Shown here: in pieces, positions 54,973 to 63,403 of the stretch
How positions within the stretch are numbered: position 1 is the stretch's first letter
How the letters are laid out: each line of letters begins with the position of its first letter
Source: Hydrogenophaga sp.
Lineage (GTDB): Bacteria > Pseudomonadota > Gammaproteobacteria > Burkholderiales > Burkholderiaceae_C
Direction: 5' to 3'
Assembly (NCBI RefSeq): GCF_011390835.1
Contig: NZ_JAABRQ010000015.1
Span: 37,301-101,300 of the forward strand
DNA length: 64,000 nucleotides
Notes under the pieces: model-generated
Databases searched by the model: none
What the model was told of the DNA's origin: nothing
Seen by the model: the letters and a program-made list of their open reading frames with translations, nothing else
Position numbers and translations under genes: made by a program

Positions 54973-57408
54973 CTACCCGGGCGCCCCATCGAACGGCAAC
55001 ACACCGTCATCGCTGCTCGAATCCACACCCAATCGATACCCCATGACCCGGTAGCCGCGCTGGCGTTTGTCCCACATGCGCAGCAACGCAGGGTGCCCTG
55101 TATCGACGAAGTCGATGATCCGGACATCGGTCTTGCTCGCATGCTCGCGATGCAGGCGGCCCGCGTATTGCTGCAGCGTGCCCTTCCAGGAAATCGGCAT
55201 GGCCAGCACCAACGTATCCAGTGGCGGGTGATCGAAGCCCTCGCCGACCAGTTTCCCGGTGGCCAGCAAGATGCGTGGCGCCTCGGGCGCCAGTGCGTCC
55301 AGCTCGGTGATCAACGCTGCCCGCTGCTTCTTGGACATGCGCCCGTGCAAAACGAAAGGCTTTGGCACCTTGGTTTCCAAGGCCACAAGGATGGCGTCAA
55401 GGTGTTCGGTACGCTCGGTCAGCACCAGCACCTTTCGGCCTTGTTCATACGCCGCTGCGACCTCTGTAGCGATAGCGTCGGTGCGAACCAGGTCGTTGGC
55501 AAGGTGACGGAACACGTCTTGGATGCCCGCCGCCGCAGGCAAGTCGATACGGGCAAACCGGGATCGCGGCACTACCTCCAGATCGTGCGGCGCGCTCGCC
55601 GGTCTGGCCGCGGTGTGGCGGATCGGACCGCACTGCATGAAGATGACCGGCTGCAGGCCATCGCGGCGAATGGGTGTCGCGGTCAAGCCCAACACATATT
55701 TCGCCTTGGTCTTCTTGAGGATGGCGTCAAACGACGCGGCGCCCACGTGGTGGCACTCGTCCACGATCACCTGCCCGTAGTTTTCGACCAACGCATTCAC
55801 CTCGCCTTGGCGCGACAGCGACTGCATCACGGCGATGTCGATCTGCCCGGTGGGTTTGGCCCTGCCGCCTCCGATGGTGCCAACCACGCCCTTGGCAGCC
55901 TTGGTGTCCAGGCCGAGAAAGGTCTGCAAGCGCTCCTGCCATTGCTTTAGGAGTTCGGTGCGGTGCACCAGCACCAGAGTGTTCACGCCGCGCCGGGCGA
56001 TGATGGCAGCCGCCGTCACCGTCTTGCCAAACGCGGTGGGTGCGCACAGCACCCCGTCATCGTGTTGCAGCATGGCCGACACAGCTTGTTCCTGGTCAGG
56101 CCGCAGAGTGCCGACGAAGCTGGCCTGGATAGGATCGCCACCAAACCTCTCGTCCCGCGAGTCGCAGCGAATGCCGTTGTCCTTCAACAAAGCGCGTGCG
56201 GCGTCCAGACAGCCGCGCGGCAAGGCGATGTGTTGCGGGTAGTTCTCGGCGTTGCCGATGACACGCGGCTTGTCCCACACCGACATGCGCATGGCCTGGG
56301 CTTTGTAGAACTCGGGGTTCTGGAAAGCCGCCAAGCGGATCAGCCGATTGGCCAGCGCCTGGGGTAGCGCGCCTTTCTCGAAATAGATCAAGTTGGCCAG
56401 CGTCACCGTCAGTGCCTGGGGCAACGTGCCCGCCAACCGATTGGTCTTGGTGGCCTCACGCTTCCAAGGCGTCGCCAAGTCCTCATCGTCGATGAAGTTC
56501 ACATCCAGGGGATGGATGCCGCCGGTAGCGCGCAGAACGGTCGGCTCGATATCGCGCGGTGCCATGGGTTGAACGGACGCGAGAAACGCCCACTGGTCGT
56601 GGTGCGGTCGCAGTGCGGCGTCCACAAACACGCTGCAGCCGTTCTCTCGCGGGTGCTTCTGCAGGGGCAAGGCGATCAGGTTGCCAAAGCCGCCTTTGGG
56701 CATGGTGTCCTGGTTGGGAAACAAGCGGTCGTAGGACGCCAGCTTGAGCTGCCGGGTGCGCGCGCAGGTGTGGCTGATGATGGCGGTGCCAAGGCGCCGC
56801 GCATCGCGCGCGAACACGCGCCCCGCGAAAAACACCCAGGCGTGGGCACCCTGCCCCGAGCGCGAGATTTCCAACGCTGCCGGCACACCCAGTTCGCTAC
56901 AAGACTGCATGAATGCCAGGGCGTCCTGCTGCCATTCGGCCTCGTCAAAATCCACCGCGAGAAAGTGGCAGGTGTCGTCCTCCAGCAGTGGGTAGACGCC
57001 CACGGTCTGTTTGCCGGCCAGGTGGTCATAGATCACCGCGTCCGACAAGGGAATCAACAGACGCTGGCTGCAGTCGCCGCACTTGATGCGCGGTTTCTCG
57101 CACACCCCCGCCCGCCACTCGTTGGCGCAGGCCGGTGCATAGCCTGATTTGCCCGAAGTCCGGCTCTCCCAGCGCACCGGATACACATCGGTGCGGCCTC
57201 GGAAGAGCCGCCGAAACAGCGCCACCTTGTCGGCGGTACTCAGACCCCAGCGCTGTGGTTCAGGCACTTCTTCCGGAGCGGGCTCAACCGAAACAGGTCG
57301 AGCATCTGGCAATGGTGGCGTGCGCCACTCGATACCATGCGACTCCAACAGCGCCACCAGTCGCGCGTTCTCGGCCCGCAGCGCCGCGAACGCTTGGTGT
57401 TCAGGCAT
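54973..57408 (-). CDS. TOTE-type archaeo-eukaryotic primase fused to SF2 helicase
   Basis: 811 residues. A short coiled coil (FAALRAENARLVALLESHGIEW) opens it. Then comes the AEP-like primase region with a four-Cys zinc-binding stretch (about 94-113), the metal-binding Asp153 and Asp155 in AVDFDEAEW, and SGQGAHAWVFF near 184. From about 430 an SF2 helicase follows: Walker A APTAFGKT 456-463, DECH 550-553, LTATPI near 575 and ATGKLVGEGFDHP. TOTE conflict systems join such primase-helicases to nucleases; none is fused here. The start at 57408 overlaps the previous gene by eight bases. Confidence 0.85.
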   Translation of the reverse strand: MPEHQAFAALRAENARLVALLESHGIEWRTPPLPDARPVSVEPAPEEVPEPQRWGLSTADKVALFRRLFRGRTDVYPVRWESRTSGKSGYAPACANEWRAGVCEKPRIKCGDCSQRLLIPLSDAVIYDHLAGKQTVGVYPLLEDDTCHFLAVDFDEAEWQQDALAFMQSCSELGVPAALEISRSGQGAHAWVFFAGRVFARDARRLGTAIISHTCARTRQLKLASYDRLFPNQDTMPKGGFGNLIALPLQKHPRENGCSVFVDAALRPHHDQWAFLASVQPMAPRDIEPTVLRATGGIHPLDVNFIDDEDLATPWKREATKTNRLAGTLPQALTVTLANLIYFEKGALPQALANRLIRLAAFQNPEFYKAQAMRMSVWDKPRVIGNAENYPQHIALPRGCLDAARALLKDNGIRCDSRDERFGGDPIQASFVGTLRPDQEQAVSAMLQHDDGVLCAPTAFGKTVTAAAIIARRGVNTLVLVHRTELLKQWQERLQTFLGLDTKAAKGVVGTIGGGRAKPTGQIDIAVMQSLSRQGEVNALVENYGQVIVDECHHVGAASFDAILKKTKAKYVLGLTATPIRRDGLQPVIFMQCGPIRHTAARPASAPHDLEVVPRSRFARIDLPAAAGIQDVFRHLANDLVRTDAIATEVAAAYEQGRKVLVLTERTEHLDAILVALETKVPKPFVLHGRMSKKQRAALITELDALAPEAPRILLATGKLVGEGFDHPPLDTLVLAMPISWKGTLQQYAGRLHREHASKTDVRIIDFVDTGHPALLRMWDKRQRGYRVMGYRLGVDSSSDDGVLPFDGAPG

Positions 57409-57940
57409 CGCTCTCGTGCGCAGCGAACAGCGCATCCATGTCGTCACCCACGCCATAGCCGATGTTGTGGCACTGCTGACGAACCGCGTTCATGCGTGCC
57501 CAGAGCGCCGGGCGTTGCGCCGCCGGCAAGGTGTCCGTGGTTTTCAGCGCCTGCTCGAACATCCGCACCAGCGCATCAAAGTAGACTTCGTCCTGCAGGC
57601 CAACTTCGCAGCTGAAACCCGAGGCCTGCTCGCAATAGAACACCATCAGCTCGGCCAGCTCATCGGCCCGGCCCACCGCTTTTTTGTAGTCCGCGATGGC
57701 CTTCTTGGCCTTGGCAACCGAGGTGTCCTGGTTCTTGAACATGTCGGGCCACAGCCAGCGGGCCATGGTGGCCTTGTAGGGCTTGAGCACGTCATCACCC
57801 AGGTGAAATCGGGCGTGCAGAAAGGCCTGGTTGTCCTTGCTGGCGGCGTAGAGTTCTTGCACCAGGCCGAGCATGCCTGCACGGTCGTGGTCAGCGAGTT
57901 TGGCTTTGACGTCAATCCAGGATGGGCTCGATTTTTTCAT
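57401..57940 (-). CDS. Small helical protein, DUF6155-like, upstream partner of the primase-helicase
   Basis: 179 residues, soluble and mainly alpha-helical (DRAGMLGLVQELYAASKDNQAFL, AKKAIADYKKAVGRADELAELMVFYCEQ). I believe it belongs to the family called DUF6155, but recall is not firm. No catalytic motif is seen. The ATG at 57940 gives the typical MKKSSPSW beginning; the open frame extends to 57985. Its stop overlaps the helicase start by eight bases, so the two are probably cotranslated and may work together. Confidence 0.7.
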   Translation of the reverse strand: MKKSSPSWIDVKAKLADHDRAGMLGLVQELYAASKDNQAFLHARFHLGDDVLKPYKATMARWLWPDMFKNQDTSVAKAKKAIADYKKAVGRADELAELMVFYCEQASGFSCEVGLQDEVYFDALVRMFEQALKTTDTLPAAQRPALWARMNAVRQQCHNIGYGVGDDMDALFAAHESDA

Positions 57941-58042
57941 TGCGATGGTGATGCGTGTGGGTGCCTGGCCAGCGTGATGCTGCACGCTGGCAGCTCAGTG
58001 GTGGTCGGATCGCTTCTGGCCATTCGACAACGATGTGACCGG

Positions 58043-59266
58043 TCATACATCGTCCCCTGCCTCATCTGACCGCCCCACACGCCGCAACTCCAGCTCCCTC
58101 CTCGTCTTGTCCAGCTCCGCCTCCAGCAGCTTCTCGTCGGGCAATACAGTCTGGTACTCTACGGCCATCACCTTGTTGGGCAATCCTTCAAGCGCATAGT
58201 GGGCTTCGTTGCTGCCCTTGCTGGTGCACAGCACCAATCCCACGGGCGGGTTCTCGCCGGGTTTCATCCAGTGCTCGCGGGCGTAGTTCAGGTACATGTG
58301 CATCTGGCCGGCATCGGCATGGCTGAACTTGCCGATCTTGAGGTCGATGACCAGCAGACACTTGAGCCTGCGGTGGAAGAACAGCAGATCAACGCGGAAC
58401 CAGCTGTCGTCCAGTCGCAAGCGGCGCTGGCGCCCCACAAAAGCGAAGTCGTCACCCAGTTCCAGCAGAAAGTCGGCCAGGTGCCGGATCAGCGCGTCTT
58501 CCAGATCCGATTCGGAGTATTCATCCTTGAGGTTGAGAAACTCCAGTACGAAAGGGTCTTTCAACGCTTGCTCAGGCGTGATGGCGTCTTGCGGTTCTGC
58601 AACTTCGGCTTTTTGCAGCATGGCTGCCTTGTTGCGCGACAGGGCGATTCGCCCATAGAACTGCCTGTTGATCTGGCGGTCAAGCTGGCGCACGCTCCAG
58701 CCGCAGCGCAGTGCCTCGGTTTCGTAAAAGCTGCGGGCCGACAGCGCCCTGACGGACAGCAGGCGCACATAAGCCGACCAGGGCAACGGGAAGACCTGGG
58801 TCAACGCGTGTAGCGCCCCTGATTTTTGATTCAGAGATTTGGAAATCGGTGCGGAGGCCGACTCACCAGGCGCCTGCTCAACCCGGGAGGCCTCCAATTT
58901 CGCAGACGGTGTCTGCGAAATTGCCTCGGGTGGCCAGGTCAGATAGAAAAGGCGCATCTGTTCGAGATTGCGTTCGGAAAACCCTCGGCTAAAACGACTC
59001 GTCAAATCGACCGAGAGCCGCTTCAGTAGGGCATGTCCGTAAACGGCGCGGTCCTGTCCGCCCTGTTCGAACTCGACGATGCGTCGGCCGACTTCCCAGT
59101 AGCTGGCCGTCATCACCGAATTGACGCTGCGCGCGGCGGCATGCCGGGCGCCTTCCAGCAAAGCAACGATGTCGCCGTGGATGCCCGTGTAACCCGAAGC
59201 CTCGCCGAACACGCCGGAAACATCTGTCTTGGTCATCGATCTCTCAGGCTGTTGATGCCTTGACAT
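58043..59266 (-). CDS. DUF1016/YhcG-family PD-(D/E)XK nuclease-like protein
   Basis: 407 residues. The N-terminal domain (SYWEVGRRIVEFEQGGQDRAVYGHALLKRLS, FSERNLEQMRLFY) and the C-terminal PD-(D/E)XK domain, with acidic residues in WFRVDLLFFHRRL and LLVIDLKIGKF, match the YhcG family seen near restriction and other defence genes. The start at 59266 has a strong GGGGAGG ribosome site five bases upstream; the ATG at 59236 lacks one. A low-complexity insert (about residues 133-165) separates the two halves. It lies 102 bases upstream of the DUF6155-like gene on the same strand. Confidence 0.88.
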   Translation of the reverse strand: MSRHQQPERSMTKTDVSGVFGEASGYTGIHGDIVALLEGARHAAARSVNSVMTASYWEVGRRIVEFEQGGQDRAVYGHALLKRLSVDLTSRFSRGFSERNLEQMRLFYLTWPPEAISQTPSAKLEASRVEQAPGESASAPISKSLNQKSGALHALTQVFPLPWSAYVRLLSVRALSARSFYETEALRCGWSVRQLDRQINRQFYGRIALSRNKAAMLQKAEVAEPQDAITPEQALKDPFVLEFLNLKDEYSESDLEDALIRHLADFLLELGDDFAFVGRQRRLRLDDSWFRVDLLFFHRRLKCLLVIDLKIGKFSHADAGQMHMYLNYAREHWMKPGENPPVGLVLCTSKGSNEAHYALEGLPNKVMAVEYQTVLPDEKLLEAELDKTRRELELRRVGRSDEAGDDV

Positions 59267-59444
59267 GCTACCTCCCCTGTGTTTCCGGTGTGCTTGGGGA
59301 AAGCCGAGGGAGCGGTGGTTAAATGTGCTGACTGTTGCCAGCGGACGCGAGAAACCGGCGCAAGACGAGCAGCGCCGCCCACGTGGCATCCATTTGCTGG
59401 CGCGCAGCCTATCCTGCCCTACCACTCTTCACTCCTACACAACA

Positions 59445-59463
59445 GGGTCGGACCGTCCGACCC
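59445..59463. promoter_or_regulatory. Perfect 9-base-arm palindrome upstream of the DUF1016 gene
   Basis: GGGTCGGAC-C-GTCCGACCC is a perfect inverted repeat with one central base, 179 bases upstream of the DUF1016 start. The size fits a dimeric repressor operator. It lies in a 470-base region (59,267-59,735) with no gene that I can support. Confidence 0.5.
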
Positions 59464-59553
59464 CTTGTTCCGCAAAAAAAAGAAACAGTTCAAACTCAGC
59501 AAATACATGCTTGGGAACGATCCAAAAACACGTCCCCGGTGATTCAATCTGTC

Positions 59554-59570
59554 TGTCAAGCAGCTTGACA
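59554..59570. repeat. Short inverted repeat TGTCAAG-N3-CTTGACA
   Basis: A perfect 7-base-arm dyad 290 bases upstream of the DUF1016 gene and 85 bases before the insertion-sequence end. It could be an operator or part of the old target region. Nothing else in the sequence supports a role. Confidence 0.35.
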
Positions 59571-59655
59571 ACTCGACCTAGAGATCACATCCATAGGGGC
59601 CGAACTCGACCCTCTGCAATTGCATGAGGCCCCAGCATCAACGGCCGGTTCGCAG

Positions 59656-59855
59656 CGAGGCTGTGTGAAAACCCTCTCCCCGCTCGAAATCGAACTCGGT
59701 AGAGTTCGCAGACATATTGAACACGGGGGTCAATATGTCGAGATACATCGAAGGTCAGGACAGACAGCAGGTCACGTTGCTACCGGAGTGCCTGGATGAC
59801 TTCATTGCAGAAGACAACACCGTTCGGATCGTGGATGTCTTCATCAATGAGTCAG
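59656..59855 (+). mobile_element. IS1182-type insertion sequence fragment (left end and transposase N-terminus)
   Basis: TGTGTGAAAACCC at about 59663 resembles the outer end of IS1182-type elements. The ATG at 59736 opens a frame reading MSRYIEGQDRQQVTLLPECL then DDFIAEDNTVRIVDVFINE, the N-terminus of IS1182-family transposases. Similarity stops near 59,855; the next residues do not fit and a stop follows at 59,897. More than 90 percent of the transposase is missing. The break faces the truncated gene at 59,873-60,187. Confidence 0.75.
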
Positions 59856-59872
59856 CCCTGATTTATTCGATT

Positions 59873-60187
59873 TCAGGCCACGCCCAGTCGCAGCAGTGAC
59901 GAATTCGGAATCGGACGGATGGCGGGATCAACCGCATATTCGATTTGAAAATCTGTGCCCGAAAGTTTGAGCTGCGTGATGGTTCCGACATACGCAACCT
60001 GGTTTCCTGCGCCCTGAGTTTCGGACATAAACAACGTAGGCAGTTTTGCCACCGCATTGATATCCAGAACTTTATTCGGCATGAAGCGCTGAGCAATGGC
60101 GGCGTCGGTGTACTCCAGTACGCGGCCACTGCCGAACGAGTCACGATGGGGCTCCCAGCCTCCGCCCGAAACGATCAAATTAAACAT
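59873..60187 (-). pseudogene. Truncated hypothetical gene abutting the IS scar
   Basis: 104 residues starting MFNLIVSGGGWEPHRDSF, with GRVLEYTDAAIAQRFMP, KLPTLFMSE and YVGTITQLKLSGTDFQ. The composition is that of a real protein, and the start lies 12 bases after the Fic stop on the same strand. The frame stops exactly where the IS1182-type fragment begins, which suggests that the C-terminal part was lost. I do not recognise the family with confidence; such N-terminal domains may occur in defence-type proteins. Confidence 0.55.
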
Positions 60188-60199
60188 CCATCAATCCCA

Positions 60200-61249
60200 T
60201 CACTTGAGTTCGTACCAAACACCACGCCCGCTGCCCTGCTGATTCAAATGACCGTGCTCGACCAGGTTGCGGAAATGTTGCTTCAGCGTGTTTCGGCTGA
60301 CACCCGCCAATTTGATCGCATCGCCAATCGTGACGCGCCCGTGCTCGCGGGCAAATTCGACGATCTGCAGTGACAGCTCGGGCAAGGCAGCCAGTACGAT
60401 CTTCTCGCGCTCCACCTTCTTTTCAAGCCGCCGTACCTGCTCGGCCAGTGACCGCAGGAAGAACACCAGCCACGGTTGCCAGTTGGGAGCATCGGTCCGG
60501 ATGGACCCCTGCGTCTGCCGCAAGGCAAGGTAGTACGCCTCTTTATTCAGCTCGATCACGCTCTCCAGTGAGCTGTACGGCACGTAAGCGTAGCCTGCCT
60601 GAATGAGCAACAAAGTGGTCAAGACACGACTGAGGCGGCCATTGCCATCCTGGAACGGGTGGATCTCCAAGAACACCACGACGAAGATGGCAATGATCAA
60701 AAGCGGGTGCAACTGCGCCTTGTCGCGCTCCCCATTCACCCAGGCAACCAATTCAGCCATCAGACGCGGCGTGTCGAACGGGCTTGCCGTCTCGAACACG
60801 ATCCCGATCTGCACACCGTTTTCATCGAAAGCGGCCACGCTGTTTGAGTTGGTCTTGTACTGTCCGCGGTGCCGCGAGTCCTTCTCACTGTGGCGCAGCA
60901 GGATCTGGTGCAGTTGCTTGACGTGGTTCTCGTTGAACGGAATGTCACGCCAGGAGCTGAACACCAAGTCCATCAGTTCGGCGTAGCCAGCCACCTCCTG
61001 CTCATCACGGGTCTCGAAAGACTGGATGGCCAGGTTGGAAAGCAGCTTCTCCACTTCCCTGTCAGACAGCTTGCTGCCCTCGATACGGGTTGACGACCCG
61101 ATGCTCTCGATGGTGGCCACCCTGCGCAAGGCAGACAGACGATCAGGCGCAAGGGTGCCCAAGGCACGCCAAGCGCCTTTGAACTCATCAATCCGAGCGA
61201 TCAGGCTCAAGATCTCGGGGGTGATCTGAAGGGTGTCAGAGCGAAGCAT
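60200..61249 (-). CDS. Fic-domain AMPylase-like protein, class II
   Basis: 349 residues. The Fic motif HPFQDGNGRLSR is complete, with His197 and Arg205. The inhibitory helix SSTRIEG (Ser53-x3-Glu57-Gly58) lies before it, making this a class II self-inhibited Fic protein. The C-terminal 60 residues form a winged helix (RVTIGDAIKLAGVSRNTLKQHFRNLVEHGHL). It would transfer AMP (or another nucleotide) to a target protein. The start at 61249 is chosen over an upstream ATG that lies inside the inverted repeat. The gene is divergent from the DUF2924-recombinase module. Confidence 0.92.
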   Translation of the reverse strand: MLRSDTLQITPEILSLIARIDEFKGAWRALGTLAPDRLSALRRVATIESIGSSTRIEGSKLSDREVEKLLSNLAIQSFETRDEQEVAGYAELMDLVFSSWRDIPFNENHVKQLHQILLRHSEKDSRHRGQYKTNSNSVAAFDENGVQIGIVFETASPFDTPRLMAELVAWVNGERDKAQLHPLLIIAIFVVVFLEIHPFQDGNGRLSRVLTTLLLIQAGYAYVPYSSLESVIELNKEAYYLALRQTQGSIRTDAPNWQPWLVFFLRSLAEQVRRLEKKVEREKIVLAALPELSLQIVEFAREHGRVTIGDAIKLAGVSRNTLKQHFRNLVEHGHLNQQGSGRGVWYELK

Positions 61250-61250
61250 A

Positions 61251-61346
61251 GAACCAATAATACACCCAATAACACCCATTTCTCAAGATGTGAACCCTGC
61301 GGAGTCCCGACGGAAGAATGGGTGTAAATGGATGTTTCATTGGTTC
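61251..61346. promoter_or_regulatory. Long imperfect inverted repeat directly upstream of fic
   Basis: The arms are 61,251-61,282 and 61,316-61,346. Both begin GAACCAAT when read toward the centre and end ACACCCAT-TC; about 26 of 31 positions agree. Each arm carries the heptamer ACACCCA or close copies of it (the left arm has two, ten bases apart). The left arm begins two bases before the fic start codon, so protein binding here would block fic. The winged helix at the Fic C-terminus is a candidate binder. Confidence 0.6.
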
Positions 61347-61377
61347 ACGCCCTGCGGCTTGTGGTGCCCAGCAGTTC

Positions 61378-61397
61378 CCATACGAATTTTCGTATGG
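61378..61397. promoter_or_regulatory. Perfect palindrome CCATACGAA-TT-TTCGTATGG
   Basis: Nine-base arms with a 2-base centre, lying ten bases before an ATG at 61407 that opens a short Cys-rich frame (MSTKICACCGQSFQP). GGAGA follows the palindrome and could be a ribosome site. The short frame is in phase with the DUF2924 gene but is probably the remnant of another gene. Confidence 0.5.
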
Positions 61398-61449
61398 AGA
61401 AATTTGATGAGCACCAAAATTTGCGCCTGCTGTGGCCAGTCTTTCCAGC

Positions 61450-61505
61450 CTGTTGATTTCCGCGCAATCCTCACCCCGGGGTCAGATTTACGTGGAAATC
61501 AACAG
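61450..61505. repeat. Inverted repeat with 12-base perfect arms (CTGTTGATTTCC)
   Basis: CTGTTGATTTCC at 61,450-61,461 is repeated inverted as GGAAATCAACAG at 61,494-61,505. The 32-base spacer contains the self-complementary CCCCGGGG. It lies 60 bases before the DUF2924 gene and 510 bases before the recombinase start, a plausible place for a recombination site or the scar of an excised element. Confidence 0.5.
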
Positions 61506-61565
61506 CCTTGGCTTCCTGCCCGACCAGCGCGTTCATACAACCCCCTATCAACAGGAGAAGTTGTG

Positions 61566-62018
61566 ATGAACGAGAAACAAGCATCCGTCGCCGCGCGGAT
61601 CGCGGAGCTGTCGAGCCTGCCCATCGCCGAGTTGTGGCCAGTGTGGGATCGGTACTTCAGCAGCCGCCCCATCAACCCGAACCGCGTATTCATTGAGTCG
61701 CGCATCGCCTACAAGATGCAGGAGGAAGCCTTCGGCGGTCTGGCGCACAACACGCGCCAGCGCTTGGAGGCCATCGGTGCCAAGCATTCCAAGATCAAGC
61801 TACGGGCTCGCCCGCGCGACACCAACTTCGCGCCCGGCACCGTGCTGCTGCGCGAATGGGGCGACCGCGAGCACAAGGTGGCGGTCACCGCCGAAGGTCT
61901 GTTCGAGTACGAGGGCAGCACCTTCAAGAGCCTGACAGCCGTGGCCCGGCAGATCACCGGCACGCACTGGTCGGGGCCATTGTTCTTCGGCCTGACCGGC
62001 AAGGCAGGTGCGCAATGA
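61566..62018 (+). CDS. DUF2924-domain protein
   Basis: 150 residues. SVAARIAELSSLPIAELWPVWDRYF, FIESRIAYKMQEEAFGGL, then the C-terminal PGTVLLREWGDREHKVAVTAEGLFEYEG and FKSLTAVARQITGTHWSGPLFFGL form the DUF2924 pattern, whose tail looks like a small beta-rich nucleic-acid-binding fold. AGGAGA lies ten bases upstream of the ATG. DUF2924 genes recur just before serine recombinases in mobile elements. The stop overlaps the recombinase start (ATGA). Confidence 0.88.
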   Translation: MNEKQASVAARIAELSSLPIAELWPVWDRYFSSRPINPNRVFIESRIAYKMQEEAFGGLAHNTRQRLEAIGAKHSKIKLRARPRDTNFAPGTVLLREWGDREHKVAVTAEGLFEYEGSTFKSLTAVARQITGTHWSGPLFFGLTGKAGAQ

Positions 62019-63403
62019 GCGACGCCACCCAAATCGCCTCTCCCAAGGCGCGCAAACGCTGCGCCGTCTACTGCCGGGTGTCGTCGGACGAGCGCCTTGA
62101 CCAGGAGTTCAACTCCATCGACGCGCAGAAGGAGGCTGGCCACGCCTACGTCGCCAGCCAACGCGCAGAAGGATGGATTCCGGTGGCCGACGACTACGAC
62201 GACCCCGGCTTCTCCGGCGGCAACACGGATCGTCCCGGGCTGAAACGCCTGATGGCCGACATCGAGCGCTGCCAGATCGACATCGTGGTGGTCTACAAGA
62301 TTGACCGCCTGACGCGCAGCCTTGCCGACTTCTCCAAGATGGTCGAGGTGTTCGAGCGCCAGGGCGTGTCGTTCGTGTCGGTCACGCAGCAGTTCAACAC
62401 CACCACCTCGATGGGACGGCTGATGCTCAACGTGCTGCTGTCCTTCGCCCAGTTCGAGCGCGAGGTCACCGGCGAGCGCATCCGCGACAAGATCGCCGCC
62501 AGCAAGCGCAAAGGAATGTGGATGGGGGGCGTGCCGCCGCTCGGCTTCGACGTCGAGAACCGTCTGCTGGTCATCAACGACACCGAGGCGGCGGTGGTGC
62601 GGCGCATCTTTGAGGAGATGTTGACCATCGGCTCGCCCACCCAGATTGCCGCCAACCTGACGATGGATGGCATCACGACCAAGGCGTGGACGACACAGGA
62701 CGGTCAGACACGGGCGGGCACGCGCATCGACAAGAAGTACCTGCACAAGCTGCTGCGCAACCGCATCTATCTCGGGGAGTTGTCGCACAAGGGCAGTTGG
62801 TACCCGGGCGTGCATCAAGCCATCATCGATCCAGGGCTGTGGGGCCGGGTTCACGAGGTGCTGGCCAAGGACGGTCACACCCGGTCGGTGGAAACCAAGA
62901 TCAGGTCGCGCACCGACGCCTTGCTGCGCGGCCTGCTGTACGCACCCTCAGGCGAGCGGATGTACCCGACCTACTCGCGCAAGAACGGGCGCAAGTACCA
63001 CTACTACGTGTCCAAGTCGGAAGCGCGGTTCGGCGCGCCGGGCAAGGGGTATGAGCGCCTGCCCGCGCCGGAGATCGAGGGGGCTGTGGTGGCCCAGATC
63101 CGAACGGTGCTGACCAGCCCGGAGACCGTGGCGTCAGTGGTGCGGCACATCCAACGCAACGGGGCCCAGATCGACGAGGCCACCACCGTGATGGCTATGG
63201 GACGGCTCAACAACGTGTGGGATCAACTGTTCCCGGTCGAACGCCACCGCATCGCCAATCTGATGATCGAACGCATCGACCTCGTCCACGCAGGCGAGGT
63301 GCAGGGGATCAAGGTGAGGTGGCGTGAGGTGGGTTGGAACGCGCTGATCGCGGAGTTTGCCCCGGACAGCATCGGTGCCGAACTGCTGGAGGTTGAAGCC
63401 TGA
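62015..63403 (+). CDS. Large serine recombinase / resolvase-family integrase
   Basis: 462 residues. The N-terminal resolvase domain has the nucleophile Ser23 in YCRVSSDE and YKIDRLTRS. The recombinase domain follows (GGVPPLGFDVEN, LLRNRIYLGELSHKG). The usual zinc-ribbon cysteines of the C-terminal domain are not visible, though PSGERMYPTYSRKNGRKYHYYVS marks that place. It cuts and joins DNA at att sites through a Ser-DNA link. It is coupled to DUF2924 upstream and to the next small gene (TGATG overlap). Confidence 0.92.
   Translation: MSDATQIASPKARKRCAVYCRVSSDERLDQEFNSIDAQKEAGHAYVASQRAEGWIPVADDYDDPGFSGGNTDRPGLKRLMADIERCQIDIVVVYKIDRLTRSLADFSKMVEVFERQGVSFVSVTQQFNTTTSMGRLMLNVLLSFAQFEREVTGERIRDKIAASKRKGMWMGGVPPLGFDVENRLLVINDTEAAVVRRIFEEMLTIGSPTQIAANLTMDGITTKAWTTQDGQTRAGTRIDKKYLHKLLRNRIYLGELSHKGSWYPGVHQAIIDPGLWGRVHEVLAKDGHTRSVETKIRSRTDALLRGLLYAPSGERMYPTYSRKNGRKYHYYVSKSEARFGAPGKGYERLPAPEIEGAVVAQIRTVLTSPETVASVVRHIQRNGAQIDEATTVMAMGRLNNVWDQLFPVERHRIANLMIERIDLVHAGEVQGIKVRWREVGWNALIAEFAPDSIGAELLEVEA

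Noticed and set aside
61407..61565. Cys-rich N-terminal extension of the DUF2924 protein
   Set aside because: It is in frame, but DUF2924 proteins start near residue 1 of the 61,566 ATG, which has its own AGGAGA site; the upstream part looks like an unrelated remnant.
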